64,000 bases of DNA from positions 124,001 through 188,000 of the forward strand of contig JADJHD010000007.1 in the NCBI GenBank assembly GCA_016707705.1. The letters are read 5' to 3'. Shown piece by piece: positions 9,555 to 18,990 of this stretch (within the stretch, counting starts at the first letter, position 1; each line of letters opens with the position of its first letter). The stretch is from Bacteroidales bacterium. Lineage in GTDB: Bacteria > Bacteroidota > Bacteroidia > Bacteroidales > UBA4417. The notes beneath the pieces are model-generated. The model was not told the origin of the DNA. It saw nothing but the letters and a program-made list of their open reading frames with translations, and ran no database searches. Both the position numbers and the translations under genes were made by a program.

Positions 9555-12548
9555 ATGAATAAGAAGAAAAGCTCAGATCTTCAGACAAAAATTACCGTTT
9601 TAGAGAAATCGAAGACAGATAAAACAGCGGTAACAAAAAAGACTATAAAACCTGCAACAGCAGCTGAAGTCACTTCAAAGGAAAAAAACCTAATTGTAGT
9701 TGGCATTGGTGCATCTGCAGGCGGACTGGAAGCAATGGAACAATTCTTCGGGAATTTTCCCGAAAATTCAGGGATGGCATTTGTTGTGATACAGCATCTG
9801 GACCCAAACCATATCGGAATTATGCCCGAACTGCTGCAGCGAATCACCCCCATGAAGGTTTTTCAGGCTACTGATGCAATCAGGATAAAACCAAATTCTG
9901 TTTATGTAATTCCCCCAAACAAGAGCCTTTCCATACTTAAAGGGGCACTCTATCTTTTCGACCCGATAGAAACAAGGGGTTTAAGGCTTCCAATTGACCA
10001 GTTCTTTCTTTCATTAGCAAATGACCTTGAAGAGAGAAGTATCGGGATAATCCTTTCCGGTATGGGTTCCGATGGTATTCAGGGAGCTAAAGCCATCAAG
10101 GAGAAGAATGGAATTGTCCTTGTGCAGGATCCAGCAACCTCAAAGTTTGATGGAATGCCCAGAAGTGCCATCGACGCGCTCATTCCAGATATCATTGCCC
10201 CTGCTGATGAATTGCCTGCTAAATTGCTTGCCTACCTTAGATTTAGCAACGTAACCAGATCAGAATCAATTAAAGAAGATAAAATCAAGAGCAATCTGGA
10301 GAAAATAATTATCCTTCTCCGTACTCATACCGGCCATGATTTTTCACAATACAAAAAGAATACACTTTTCAGGCGCATTGAACGACGCAAGGGAGTTCAC
10401 CAGATTGACAGGGTAATTAGCTATGTGAGGTTCCTGCAAGAGAATCCCAAAGAAATTGACATTCTTTTTAAGGAGCTGCTAATTGGAGTTACAAGTTTTT
10501 TCAGAGATCCTGCTGTCTGGGACAAAATCAGGGATAATATTTTTCCTGCCATGTTCGATGAACTGCCAAGTGGATACGTACTGAGGGCATGGGTTCCGGC
10601 ATGCTCAACAGGCGAAGAAGCATATTCATTGGCCATGTGTTTTAAGGAAGCAATTGCAAACTACAAAAAACATAAAAACTTCTCGCTTCAGGTTTTTGCA
10701 ACAGATTTGGATCATGATGCCATTGAAAAGGCAAGAAAAGGTCTGTTTTCAAGTAATATTGCTGCTGAAGTTGATCCAGCAAGGCTAAGCCGTTTTTTTA
10801 CTCTGGAGACTGAAGGTTATCGTGTTGTTTCCAGCATAAGGGAAATGATTGTGTTTGCACCTCAAAATGTAATCAAGGACCCCCCATTTACCAAACTTGA
10901 TTTGCTCACTTGCCGGAACATGCTGATATATATGGAAACCGATCTTCAGAAGAAGCTTCTGGGGCTTTTCAGTTACAGCCTGAATCCCGGAGGAATTCTT
11001 GTCCTGGGAAATGCAGAAACATTGGGAACAGAGCAACCCGGATTTAAGGAAATCGATTCAAAACTAAAAATATTCAAGCGCTCTTCTTCAGCAACCATCT
11101 CTGAACTGCAAAACTTCCCAAGTTCCATGCATAACAGCAAGATTAGTGTTTCAGAGAAGATTAAACCACGAAAAGCTGTTGAAAGCATTCAGTCAGCTGT
11201 AGATCAAATCATCCTGCAACAGTATTCCCCGGCCAGCGTTGTTGTTAACGAAAGGGGCGACATAATTTATATTACAGGCCGTACAGGAAAATATATTGAA
11301 CCCGCAGCCGGCAAAGCTAATTGGAACATTTTTGTAATGGCCCGCGATGGTATCAGGCATGAATTGCCAGGTGCATTTCGGACTGCACTTAAGGATTTTA
11401 AAGCTGTTAGAATCAGCAACCTGAAGATCGGTACTAATGGTGGAAGCCAGTTTGTAGATATCACTGTTCAGCAAATTGAAGCACCAGACCTTGTAAAAGG
11501 ACTGATTATGGTGATTTTTACAGATGTTCCGGTAGTAGCGAATCCTGAAATAAACAAGTCCGGCAAGGTCAAGCCTTCTTCTATCAGGGAAAAGGAACTG
11601 GAACTGGAACTGCAGCGTAGTTATGAAGAGTTACAGTCGACCCGTGAAGAGATGCAAACCTCACAGGAAGAACTGCAGTCAACCAATGAGGAATTGCAGT
11701 CAACCAATGAAGAACTCACAACTTCAAAGGAGGAAATGCAAAGTTTGAATGAGGAATTACAAACAGTTAATATTGAGTTGCAAAGTAAGATCAGCGGTTA
11801 CGCCAGGGCTAATGATGACATGAAGAACCTGTTGAACAGTACAGAGATTGCCACTCTCTTTCTCGATAAAAACCTTAATATCCGCAGGTATACTGATCAG
11901 GTTACCAAGGTGTTTAAAATCAGGGGAACTGACAAGGGAAGGCCTTTTACTGATCTGGTCACCGATCTTCAATATCCGGAAATCAGGGAGCATGCGCTAC
12001 AAGTAATCAAGACACTGGCTTTTATTGAAACTGCAGCTTCCACCCGTGATGGGAATTGGTTTACTGTCAGGATTATGCCTTATCGCACCATAGATGACCA
12101 TATTGATGGACTGGTAATTACATTTTCTGATATCACTCAGGCTAAGAAATTGGAATTAAAACTATTGGAAGCAAATAAGGCACTGGTTGACAGTAAAAAA
12201 GATTACGATTTGGCAATGCATAAGATGTCAATTGTCTCAATTTGCGATACCAATTTAAGGTATATCTGGAGTTATGATCCTGATAAAGAGTTCAGTTCTT
12301 CAGCAATCATTGGAAAGAGGGATGATGAAATTTCAAGTGACAAAGGAAGCCAGGCCTTATTAAAACTCAAAAAACAGGTGTTGGAGAATGGAGTGGAGAG
12401 AGATATTAAATGCACTCTCAAGAATAAAACAGGAAGCAAGAACTACCATATTGCAGCTACTCCCCTTCTAAACCATGAGGGCCAAATTATAGGCGTTTCT
12501 ACGGTTATTCAAGACAGTAAGGTTAAAAAGCCACCTGAACATCCTTAA
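9555..12548 (+). CDS. CheB-CheR-PAS signalling protein without a kinase domain
   Basis: 997 residues. After a Lys-rich lead comes a CheB-type methylesterase domain (about 45-225) with the expected triad Ser54 (GASAGG), His81 (QHLDP) and Asp173 (GMGSDG). A CheR-type methyltransferase follows (about 245-500) with the SAM-site region VPACSTGEEAYSLA and the CRNMLIYM motif. A Glu/Gln-rich coiled coil (about 670-740) links to two PAS domains (about 745-860 and 880-985). Many proteins of this family end in a histidine kinase; here the chain stops after the second PAS. The kinase is probably supplied by the next gene, 12 bp downstream. No other chemotaxis genes lie nearby, so a role in a non-flagellar sensory pathway is an inference. 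The ATG at 9555 follows an A-rich leader. Confidence 0.92.
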   Translation: MNKKKSSDLQTKITVLEKSKTDKTAVTKKTIKPATAAEVTSKEKNLIVVGIGASAGGLEAMEQFFGNFPENSGMAFVVIQHLDPNHIGIMPELLQRITPMKVFQATDAIRIKPNSVYVIPPNKSLSILKGALYLFDPIETRGLRLPIDQFFLSLANDLEERSIGIILSGMGSDGIQGAKAIKEKNGIVLVQDPATSKFDGMPRSAIDALIPDIIAPADELPAKLLAYLRFSNVTRSESIKEDKIKSNLEKIIILLRTHTGHDFSQYKKNTLFRRIERRKGVHQIDRVISYVRFLQENPKEIDILFKELLIGVTSFFRDPAVWDKIRDNIFPAMFDELPSGYVLRAWVPACSTGEEAYSLAMCFKEAIANYKKHKNFSLQVFATDLDHDAIEKARKGLFSSNIAAEVDPARLSRFFTLETEGYRVVSSIREMIVFAPQNVIKDPPFTKLDLLTCRNMLIYMETDLQKKLLGLFSYSLNPGGILVLGNAETLGTEQPGFKEIDSKLKIFKRSSSATISELQNFPSSMHNSKISVSEKIKPRKAVESIQSAVDQIILQQYSPASVVVNERGDIIYITGRTGKYIEPAAGKANWNIFVMARDGIRHELPGAFRTALKDFKAVRISNLKIGTNGGSQFVDITVQQIEAPDLVKGLIMVIFTDVPVVANPEINKSGKVKPSSIREKELELELQRSYEELQSTREEMQTSQEELQSTNEELQSTNEELTTSKEEMQSLNEELQTVNIELQSKISGYARANDDMKNLLNSTEIATLFLDKNLNIRRYTDQVTKVFKIRGTDKGRPFTDLVTDLQYPEIREHALQVIKTLAFIETAASTRDGNWFTVRIMPYRTIDDHIDGLVITFSDITQAKKLELKLLEANKALVDSKKDYDLAMHKMSIVSICDTNLRYIWSYDPDKEFSSSAIIGKRDDEISSDKGSQALLKLKKQVLENGVERDIKCTLKNKTGSKNYHIAATPLLNHEGQIIGVSTVIQDSKVKKPPEHP

Positions 12549-12560
12549 ACTATCGGTCCC

Positions 12561-14252
12561 ATGAAGCTGACCACCAAAAAAACGGAACAGTTGAATTTGC
12601 GAAATAGAGCTGAAGAGGTTCTCAATAAAAAAGTTCAAAAAACTTCCGTTTTGCAATCGGAAGCAGAGATGCTCAAATTGATCTTTGAGCTGGAGGTGCA
12701 TCAAACCGAGTTGCAACTGCAAAATGAGGAGCTGGTTCTGGCAAAGGAAGCTGAAAGGGAGGCAGCAAATAATTACAGGGAGCTTTATGATTTCGCACCC
12801 GTTGGTTACCTTACTCTTTCACAGGATGGAAGGATTCAAAAACTTAATCTTAAGTGTGCCCGGATGCTGGGTAAAGATCGGGGTTTGCTGAACAACAGCA
12901 ACTTCAACTTCTTTCTTTCTGATTCTTCAAGGAAGACACTTAAAGAATTTCTGCTACTTGTTTTTTCAGGTTTGGCAAAAGAGAGTTGCCAGTTAGATCT
13001 GATATCGGAATCATCTAGTCCAATTCATGTGCAAGCTGAGGGCATACTTTCGGAAAATACCAGGGAATGCTTCATTACACTAACTGATATTACAGATAAT
13101 GTAAATGCAGCAAGGACCCTTGATTTAATTAACCGCAAACTGGAATCAATTCTGGAAGCAGCGGATGAAGGAATTCTTGGGATTGATATGTCAGGCAATA
13201 TTATATTTGTTAACCGGAAAGCTCTTGAACTTCTTGGATTCAGCCACGAGGAGTTGATCGGTCATAATGCACATAAAAGTTTCCAGCATCATAGACAGGA
13301 CGGCAAAGCATATTCTCCTCTTCACAGTCTAATAATGGAAGTCATTTATTCTGGTCATCCGCAAAGTGGAGAAGAATACTTTTGGCGAAAGGACGGAACC
13401 GGGTTTCAGGTTGACCTGAGTAGTTTCCCACTGATGAATAACGAGAAAATTGAGGGAGCAGTAATCACCTTCAGGGATATAACTGAGCGTAAGGATGCCG
13501 AGTTGAAACTGCTGGAACTCAACGAGGCGCTTGATGAAAAGGTTAAGGAACGCACTTCTCAGCTTGTTACATCAAATAAGCAGATGGAATCATTTACTTA
13601 TTCTATCTCACACGATCTCCGCGCTCCATTGAGGCATATTGTCGGCTTTATTTCATTGCTAAAGGAGATGCAGATGGAATCAATGTCGGATGAGGAACAT
13701 AAATACATGGATATTATTGGCAATGCAGCTCAGGAAATGGGGCAACTTATTGATGCCTTGCTTTCATTTTCAAGACTCAACAGGGCTGAAGTCCATATTC
13801 ACAAATTTAATTCAAACAAACTGGTTAAAGAAGTTGTTGAATTCTTTGAGCCAGAAACTATAGGCCGCAACATAGAATTCCGAATTTCTGAACTCCCTTC
13901 AATGATTGGGGATGAACAATTAATTAAGCAGGTTTGGTTGAACCTGATCTCCAATGCTATCAAATACACCGGAAAGAAGGATTCAGCAATTATCGAGATA
14001 GGAAGCAAACAGAATCAGGGCAAGACTGAATTTTTTGTAAGAGATAACGGCTGCGGATTTGATATGCGATACGCCGATAAACTATTCGGAGTTTTCCACC
14101 GGTTTCATAGAGTTACAGATTATGAAGGCATTGGGATTGGACTTGCGAATGTAAAAAGCATAGTAACACGACATGGTGGAGAATGCCGTGCTGAGGGTAA
14201 ACTTGATGAAGGGGCGACCTTTTACTTTACACTTACTTCCCTGGAAAGCTAA
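12561..14252 (+). CDS. PAS-PAS sensor histidine kinase
   Basis: 563 residues, no membrane segment. The N-terminal coiled coil (about 15-75) is followed by a PAS domain (about 75-180), a second PAS (about 190-312), a short coil, and a HisKA domain with phospho-acceptor His351 (SISHDLRAPLRH). The HATPase domain has the N box NLISNAIKYTG, the G1 motif DNGCGFD and the G2-like GIGIGLANV. It starts 12 bp after the CheB-CheR-PAS gene and is surely co-transcribed. The HisKA type resembles that of phytochrome-like and other soluble kinases. No response regulator follows; the next gene is convergent. The two genes together carry the parts usually fused in one CheB-CheR-PAS-HK protein. Confidence 0.93.
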   Translation: MKLTTKKTEQLNLRNRAEEVLNKKVQKTSVLQSEAEMLKLIFELEVHQTELQLQNEELVLAKEAEREAANNYRELYDFAPVGYLTLSQDGRIQKLNLKCARMLGKDRGLLNNSNFNFFLSDSSRKTLKEFLLLVFSGLAKESCQLDLISESSSPIHVQAEGILSENTRECFITLTDITDNVNAARTLDLINRKLESILEAADEGILGIDMSGNIIFVNRKALELLGFSHEELIGHNAHKSFQHHRQDGKAYSPLHSLIMEVIYSGHPQSGEEYFWRKDGTGFQVDLSSFPLMNNEKIEGAVITFRDITERKDAELKLLELNEALDEKVKERTSQLVTSNKQMESFTYSISHDLRAPLRHIVGFISLLKEMQMESMSDEEHKYMDIIGNAAQEMGQLIDALLSFSRLNRAEVHIHKFNSNKLVKEVVEFFEPETIGRNIEFRISELPSMIGDEQLIKQVWLNLISNAIKYTGKKDSAIIEIGSKQNQGKTEFFVRDNGCGFDMRYADKLFGVFHRFHRVTDYEGIGIGLANVKSIVTRHGGECRAEGKLDEGATFYFTLTSLES

Positions 14253-14289
14253 TCAATCTAAATCTCAGGAAACTTCAAGGTTTTTCCGT

Positions 14290-16170
14290 CTAATACCGAA
14301 TTATTCTTTTCATTTCAATCTGGCCTGCTGCCTCAAGTATGCAGAAGTAAACTCCGGGAGGAAGGTCAGTCCCGTCAATCAGAAATTGCTGATCACCAGA
14401 TTCCCGCTCCTGATTTTGCAGTAAAACAGTCTTCCGACCCAATAAATCAACCAAATACAAACTGGTTTCAAATCTGGATTTAGCCCTCCAGCAAATGACA
14501 GTTGAAGCGTTGAAGGGATTTGGCAAGTTGGATAATAACTGGATTCCCTTTTCATTAGTTGCAACCTCTTCATTTAAGCCAACGGGCAAATCTTCAATCC
14601 TGAACGACATTATTCTGGTTTTCCAGTCATCTCCACTAGTTGAAGAATAGTACTGATTTGTATACCAGAACGTGCGTCCATTAGCAGGATCAACTGTCAG
14701 GCAGCTGTAGTCTCCCCAGCGGGAAGTTGCATCCGTCTGAGCGCCCCCTCCCTCCTGCAGTGTGGCTTCTGCAAGCGACAATAGTCCCGGAGGATCTTCA
14801 GCCTTTCGACCAGTTGCTTTGATTGCCGGATAGATGCCTTTCCCGGAAATAGAATAAGCCATAGCAATGTTTCCATTCACATCCATTGAAATACTACCAA
14901 TCCAGCGGTGGTTGCTGTCGGGGGCATAGGTGCCCTGCTGGTAAACTGACCAGGTTGAATCAAGGCATCTAAGTTCATACCACCTTATTCCGGCATGGTC
15001 CTGATCATTTTCGTCAACGGTGAGGTTAGCCAACATCGACTGATGATTGCTGAAGGCTCGATACTGCAAACGCTCCATAAGAATTCCGCCCAGAGCATCC
15101 AGTCTGCTGCTGGTTCCGGCTTGCGGAATACAGTTTTCAGCATCGTTGCACATATTTCCATCATAGGATGCTGTTTCAAGCCACACTGGTCCGTTGAGCG
15201 TTGAATTCAAGGGATTTTCCCAGTTGGTTTCAAGCGTGTACAGTCCCAACTGACTACCTGAACCTCCGGAAACTTCATGTGTTGAGAGAAATATACCCGG
15301 CTTTCCGGCAAGAGATGCACCATCAAGATCAGCAGGCAGAAGTGGCGAGTCGCCCGGTCCCAACTGGAAGAATGCCATTTGAGCTGTTTTGCCTTCCAGC
15401 ATTGAATCCCTCTCCAGAACAATCGCAGCCGGACCCATCCAATTGAGGGCACCGGAACTAAAAGAATTGGCCGACATGTAGTAACCATCATGCCACACAC
15501 CGAATTTTGGATAGTCAGGCATATTTGTAAATTGAAAGGCATACCGATGCCAGGCTCCCAGAGGATCCGAGGTTTGGGAAATTGCCAAAAGCTCCCAGTA
15601 TGGACCATTCGGGAAATTGGGCAGTGAAAACTGGCTAACAAGCCAGCGGTCAGCTCCTTCGTCGTAGCGTACGATAGGATCACCATCATTGGTATGCGGA
15701 ATCGGAAAGCCTTGCCATATGGTACCAAGTGAAGCGGGACCATAAAGCAAATATCCCGATTTTGAATAAACTGCAAAAGTCACATTTACAGCCTGCAGAT
15801 AGTGATTGAGTCCTACGTCACCGGTTGGGTCAGGAGGAATGTATCCAAAAGTATTTTCAATCCCCGGGAAATTCAGAATCGCTTTTACCGGACTTTCCCC
15901 TCCTTGCTGATGCTGCACCACCGGATCAATCGATTGGGAAGATTCACCAAAGCTGCGCTGCATCTGAAACATCTGATTTCTGGGCTGGTTGGGAATCTCC
16001 TTCACTTCATTCTCCCCGGAAGGAGGAAGGATGACCGGCATTTCCAGCAGAGGCTGAGAAAGGTCATGATATTGGGCTTTTATCACCAAGAGAGGATGAA
16101 TGCTTTTAGTTTGAGCATCCAGCGATATTACAGCCAGAACAAACAGGAGGATACTCAGCAACTTTTTCAT
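14290..16170 (-). CDS. T9SS-exported protein of unknown function
   Basis: 626 residues, with a Sec signal peptide (MKKLLSILLFVLAVISLDAQ) and a C-terminal T9SS type A sorting domain (NLPNPFNASTVICW at its start, ending MKRIIRY). The middle holds PDPTGDVGLNHYLQ, a DGDPIVRYD segment and a WHDGYYMS segment, features seen in uncharacterised secreted proteins with a beta-propeller-like look; no enzyme signature was recognised. It lies downstream of the PNGase F-like gene on the same strand, but a terminator (16317-16357) separates them. Its stop is 37 bp from the convergent kinase stop. Confidence 0.85.
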   Translation of the reverse strand: MKKLLSILLFVLAVISLDAQTKSIHPLLVIKAQYHDLSQPLLEMPVILPPSGENEVKEIPNQPRNQMFQMQRSFGESSQSIDPVVQHQQGGESPVKAILNFPGIENTFGYIPPDPTGDVGLNHYLQAVNVTFAVYSKSGYLLYGPASLGTIWQGFPIPHTNDGDPIVRYDEGADRWLVSQFSLPNFPNGPYWELLAISQTSDPLGAWHRYAFQFTNMPDYPKFGVWHDGYYMSANSFSSGALNWMGPAAIVLERDSMLEGKTAQMAFFQLGPGDSPLLPADLDGASLAGKPGIFLSTHEVSGGSGSQLGLYTLETNWENPLNSTLNGPVWLETASYDGNMCNDAENCIPQAGTSSRLDALGGILMERLQYRAFSNHQSMLANLTVDENDQDHAGIRWYELRCLDSTWSVYQQGTYAPDSNHRWIGSISMDVNGNIAMAYSISGKGIYPAIKATGRKAEDPPGLLSLAEATLQEGGGAQTDATSRWGDYSCLTVDPANGRTFWYTNQYYSSTSGDDWKTRIMSFRIEDLPVGLNEEVATNEKGIQLLSNLPNPFNASTVICWRAKSRFETSLYLVDLLGRKTVLLQNQERESGDQQFLIDGTDLPPGVYFCILEAAGQIEMKRIIRY

Positions 16171-16316
16171 AGAAATACCTTTTTCAAGTTCACACTAACG
16201 TAGCAAACCAAGGTAAATAACTGTTATCCACAATATACAAGTATCTTTTAAAGATAATCAATTTAAGAACAAATGCATTTTATCGGGATATATTTTAATT
16301 TGAAATGAGTCGGTGC

Positions 16317-16357
16317 AAAAAAAATAGCCTGCAGATACAAATCCGCAGGCTTTTTTT
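16317..16357 (-). terminator. Terminator after the PNGase F-like gene
   Basis: The perfect 7-bp stem AGCCTGC/GCAGGCT (16326-16332 with 16345-16351) has an A tract on the left and seven T's on the right. It can therefore work on either strand. On the minus strand it lies just after the stop of 16394-18907 and would end the SusC-SusD-PNGase transcript. Confidence 0.75.
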
Positions 16358-16393
16358 ATAGGAAATCAAAGAAATCCAGTGAAATCGAAATAA

Positions 16394-18907
16394 TTAATTC
16401 ACAACCAGCTTTATAAGATCACGGTGGCGTTGATTTACTATTTTCAGCAGATAAAGACCTTTGTTCTCATTGCTCAGGTCGAAGGATGTCTTTTCACCAT
16501 TCCATTCTGCCTTTAAAATGAGCTTGCCGGTTACATCATATATATACAACATCGAATTTACGTAGGTCTCTTCCTTGCTGGCTGACAATTCGAAGATGCC
16601 ACCGGTTGGATTGGGAGCTACGGTCAACTTGCTCTTGATGTATTGTGCAGGCTCGTTGTTTCCAACAATAACAATTGGACTATCGGCAAATGAAACCAGA
16701 TTACAGGCAACATCAAGTGTTGGATTGAATCCATCGTTGCAGTCGGGGCAGGTAGTTCCTGTTACGCATCCCGGATTATGTGCATGGCAGTTATCTACAT
16801 ATTGGCTATAGAATTTGTACATCAGCGATATTTCATTTCCATTTACGAAAGGCGACATATCAAAATCAAACCATTTGGCGATGGAGCCGGGGCACCAACC
16901 GGCACGGTCATAATACCAGGTTCCATTCTGTGGCTGGCATCCATCGGGATTAGGATTGCAGTCGGTCCAGTTCACCTGGTTAAAGGTGCTGTTGCCATTT
17001 ACCCAGATCTTATGGGTGGCATTGTAAAACTCCGCTGCATTGCCTGTGTTATTATCGCCCCAGCCATGACCGGTAGAAACAAGTTTCAGCTTCGACGCAA
17101 CAGCATTTGCAGGATATTCATAATAGAAAGTATCTACCGGCTGCAAATTGGCATAATCACCAAAGGGGAAGATTTCATTCCAAACTTCAGTTAAATAGCT
17201 GTATTTATGTGCCGGATTGCCTGCCCTGTAATTCAGGGTCAGATTGTAGAGATAACCATTATCCAAAGTACCACAATTTACCCTGAAGGCAATCTTACCC
17301 TGCAGTATCGACATGTAATCGGTAAGGTCGATGGTATGGGAACAGGGAACTCCGTAAGGTGTGATGTATCTTATTATCTCAAACCAGCGCCCGTCGTGGC
17401 CCTTGGCATCAACACTGGCAACACGGTCCCATTCGCCGCATCCACCCGAAGGACATTGCACCTGCAGGGTAGCGGTGATCTTATCAAATGCGCCAAGATA
17501 GGATGGCAATTCTGCCTGTACAACTGCTGAAGAAATATTGGTATTCAGCCAGACTCCCTGCACAGCCTGCACTTCCATATCCTCAACGCTTTGGTTGATA
17601 TTGATGGTAAATGATCTGGTTGAAGAAGCTCCATAGTTATTTGTAGAGATTACCTGAAGGGTATAGGAACCATATCCGGGAGGCATCCACCATGCTGTAT
17701 AATGTGTATTGTAGAAATCCTGAGCAGGAATGATTTGTCCATCTACCTTGAACTTGACATCTCTTACATGGAAAAGGTCGGGATAGGCGATACTGCTGAT
17801 ACATGCAAGCTGAATCTCTGAGAGTGAAGGAACATAGACATTCCCGGGCAATGGATTTCGAAGTTCAACATCCGGAACATGAAGGTTTGGATCCAGAACC
17901 TGAAATGAATTAACAACGGGATCCGCAGGGTCATACTGTGAATTTCCGGGTTGTGAAGCCTCAATGAAAACGGTGCCGGTATCTCCGGTTAATGTTACCA
18001 GATTTCCATTGACAGTAGCTGGTCCGGAGAGAACGTTGAATATGACATCAAGTCCGGAGGTTGAGGTTGCTGAGATGGTAAAAGGAGGATTTGAATTCAG
18101 CTTATTCCCTATCTGAGGGAAGGAAATTGCCTGATAGGTTGAATCCAGGGTGCCATTGAAGTTCGAGGTTTGTCCGGTCATGGCAAAATTCAGGAGATCG
18201 CCGTTTCTGTCAGGTGCATAAAGTTCAGTAATCAACTGGGTAATAGAGGTATTATCTCCACCAGGAACACCCTGATTGAATTTATAGTACATCTGCAAAT
18301 CAGCTTCATTCCCATAGAGCTCATTGTTCATGGCATCCTGAATCTCAGTTTGGGTCAATCCTCTTTTCCATACCGAAACCTCATCAGCCTTGCCCCCAAA
18401 AATGAAATTGAATCCACCCAGAAGGCTCTTTCCTATGGCAAACGGAACTGTATTATCATTCAATACACCTGCAGCTGGTTTGCTTCCCTTGAGGTTTCCA
18501 TTCACATACAATTTAACTGCTGACCCATCAAAAACCCAGGCCAGATGCTGCCATACCTGTGGAATAATTGTATTTGCAGGTGCAACGTATTCGTAAAGGG
18601 AACCGGTAGAACTCTTATAACGGCACTCAAGTTTTCCACTCCCAATCTGAATCAGATAAAACTCCGTTGTACCTCCGCGGAATCCCATCATACCCTGTCC
18701 GTACATCAGGTCATTGGAATTGAACCAACCCATCATCGTAATTCCCTGGGTTGAGTTGGTAATGTAAGATTCCCCGTTTTCAACCACAACGTGGTCGTCA
18801 ATACCGTCGAAATCAAGATACTGGTTCGACTGGGCAAAGGACAGGCTGCTTAGTGCAAGAAACACCATCAGTGTAAATGCCCGGAAAATGAAAGTAGATT
18901 TTTTCAT
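16394..18907 (-). CDS. PNGase F-like T9SS protein with LamG domain
   Basis: 837 residues. Signal peptide to about residue 26, a LamG/concanavalin-like domain (about 30-210), two Ig-like linkers (about 260-345 and 345-438), a PNGase F-type two-part domain (about 440-745) and a T9SS type A tail. Family hallmarks are GCGEWDR (Asp494, aligned to catalytic Asp60 of Elizabethkingia PNGase F), GHGWG..AAEF (Glu626, aligned to Glu206) and DRAGWCPG near 668-674. PNGase F removes N-glycans from asparagine. By eye, the residue matching Glu118 (the TETW segment) is not conserved here (VNCG), so activity or specificity may differ. It lies 83 bp after SusD, in line with a glycoprotein-harvesting locus. The LamG domain may bind the substrate. 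Confidence 0.85.
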   Translation of the reverse strand: MKKSTFIFRAFTLMVFLALSSLSFAQSNQYLDFDGIDDHVVVENGESYITNSTQGITMMGWFNSNDLMYGQGMMGFRGGTTEFYLIQIGSGKLECRYKSSTGSLYEYVAPANTIIPQVWQHLAWVFDGSAVKLYVNGNLKGSKPAAGVLNDNTVPFAIGKSLLGGFNFIFGGKADEVSVWKRGLTQTEIQDAMNNELYGNEADLQMYYKFNQGVPGGDNTSITQLITELYAPDRNGDLLNFAMTGQTSNFNGTLDSTYQAISFPQIGNKLNSNPPFTISATSTSGLDVIFNVLSGPATVNGNLVTLTGDTGTVFIEASQPGNSQYDPADPVVNSFQVLDPNLHVPDVELRNPLPGNVYVPSLSEIQLACISSIAYPDLFHVRDVKFKVDGQIIPAQDFYNTHYTAWWMPPGYGSYTLQVISTNNYGASSTRSFTININQSVEDMEVQAVQGVWLNTNISSAVVQAELPSYLGAFDKITATLQVQCPSGGCGEWDRVASVDAKGHDGRWFEIIRYITPYGVPCSHTIDLTDYMSILQGKIAFRVNCGTLDNGYLYNLTLNYRAGNPAHKYSYLTEVWNEIFPFGDYANLQPVDTFYYEYPANAVASKLKLVSTGHGWGDNNTGNAAEFYNATHKIWVNGNSTFNQVNWTDCNPNPDGCQPQNGTWYYDRAGWCPGSIAKWFDFDMSPFVNGNEISLMYKFYSQYVDNCHAHNPGCVTGTTCPDCNDGFNPTLDVACNLVSFADSPIVIVGNNEPAQYIKSKLTVAPNPTGGIFELSASKEETYVNSMLYIYDVTGKLILKAEWNGEKTSFDLSNENKGLYLLKIVNQRHRDLIKLVVN

Positions 18908-18990
18908 GGGATTACGGTTAAGTGAATTTATTTGATTGTTTATTTTCTGTTACAAGGAGTTAAATATCAATGCATTGAGCGAACAAAAGT

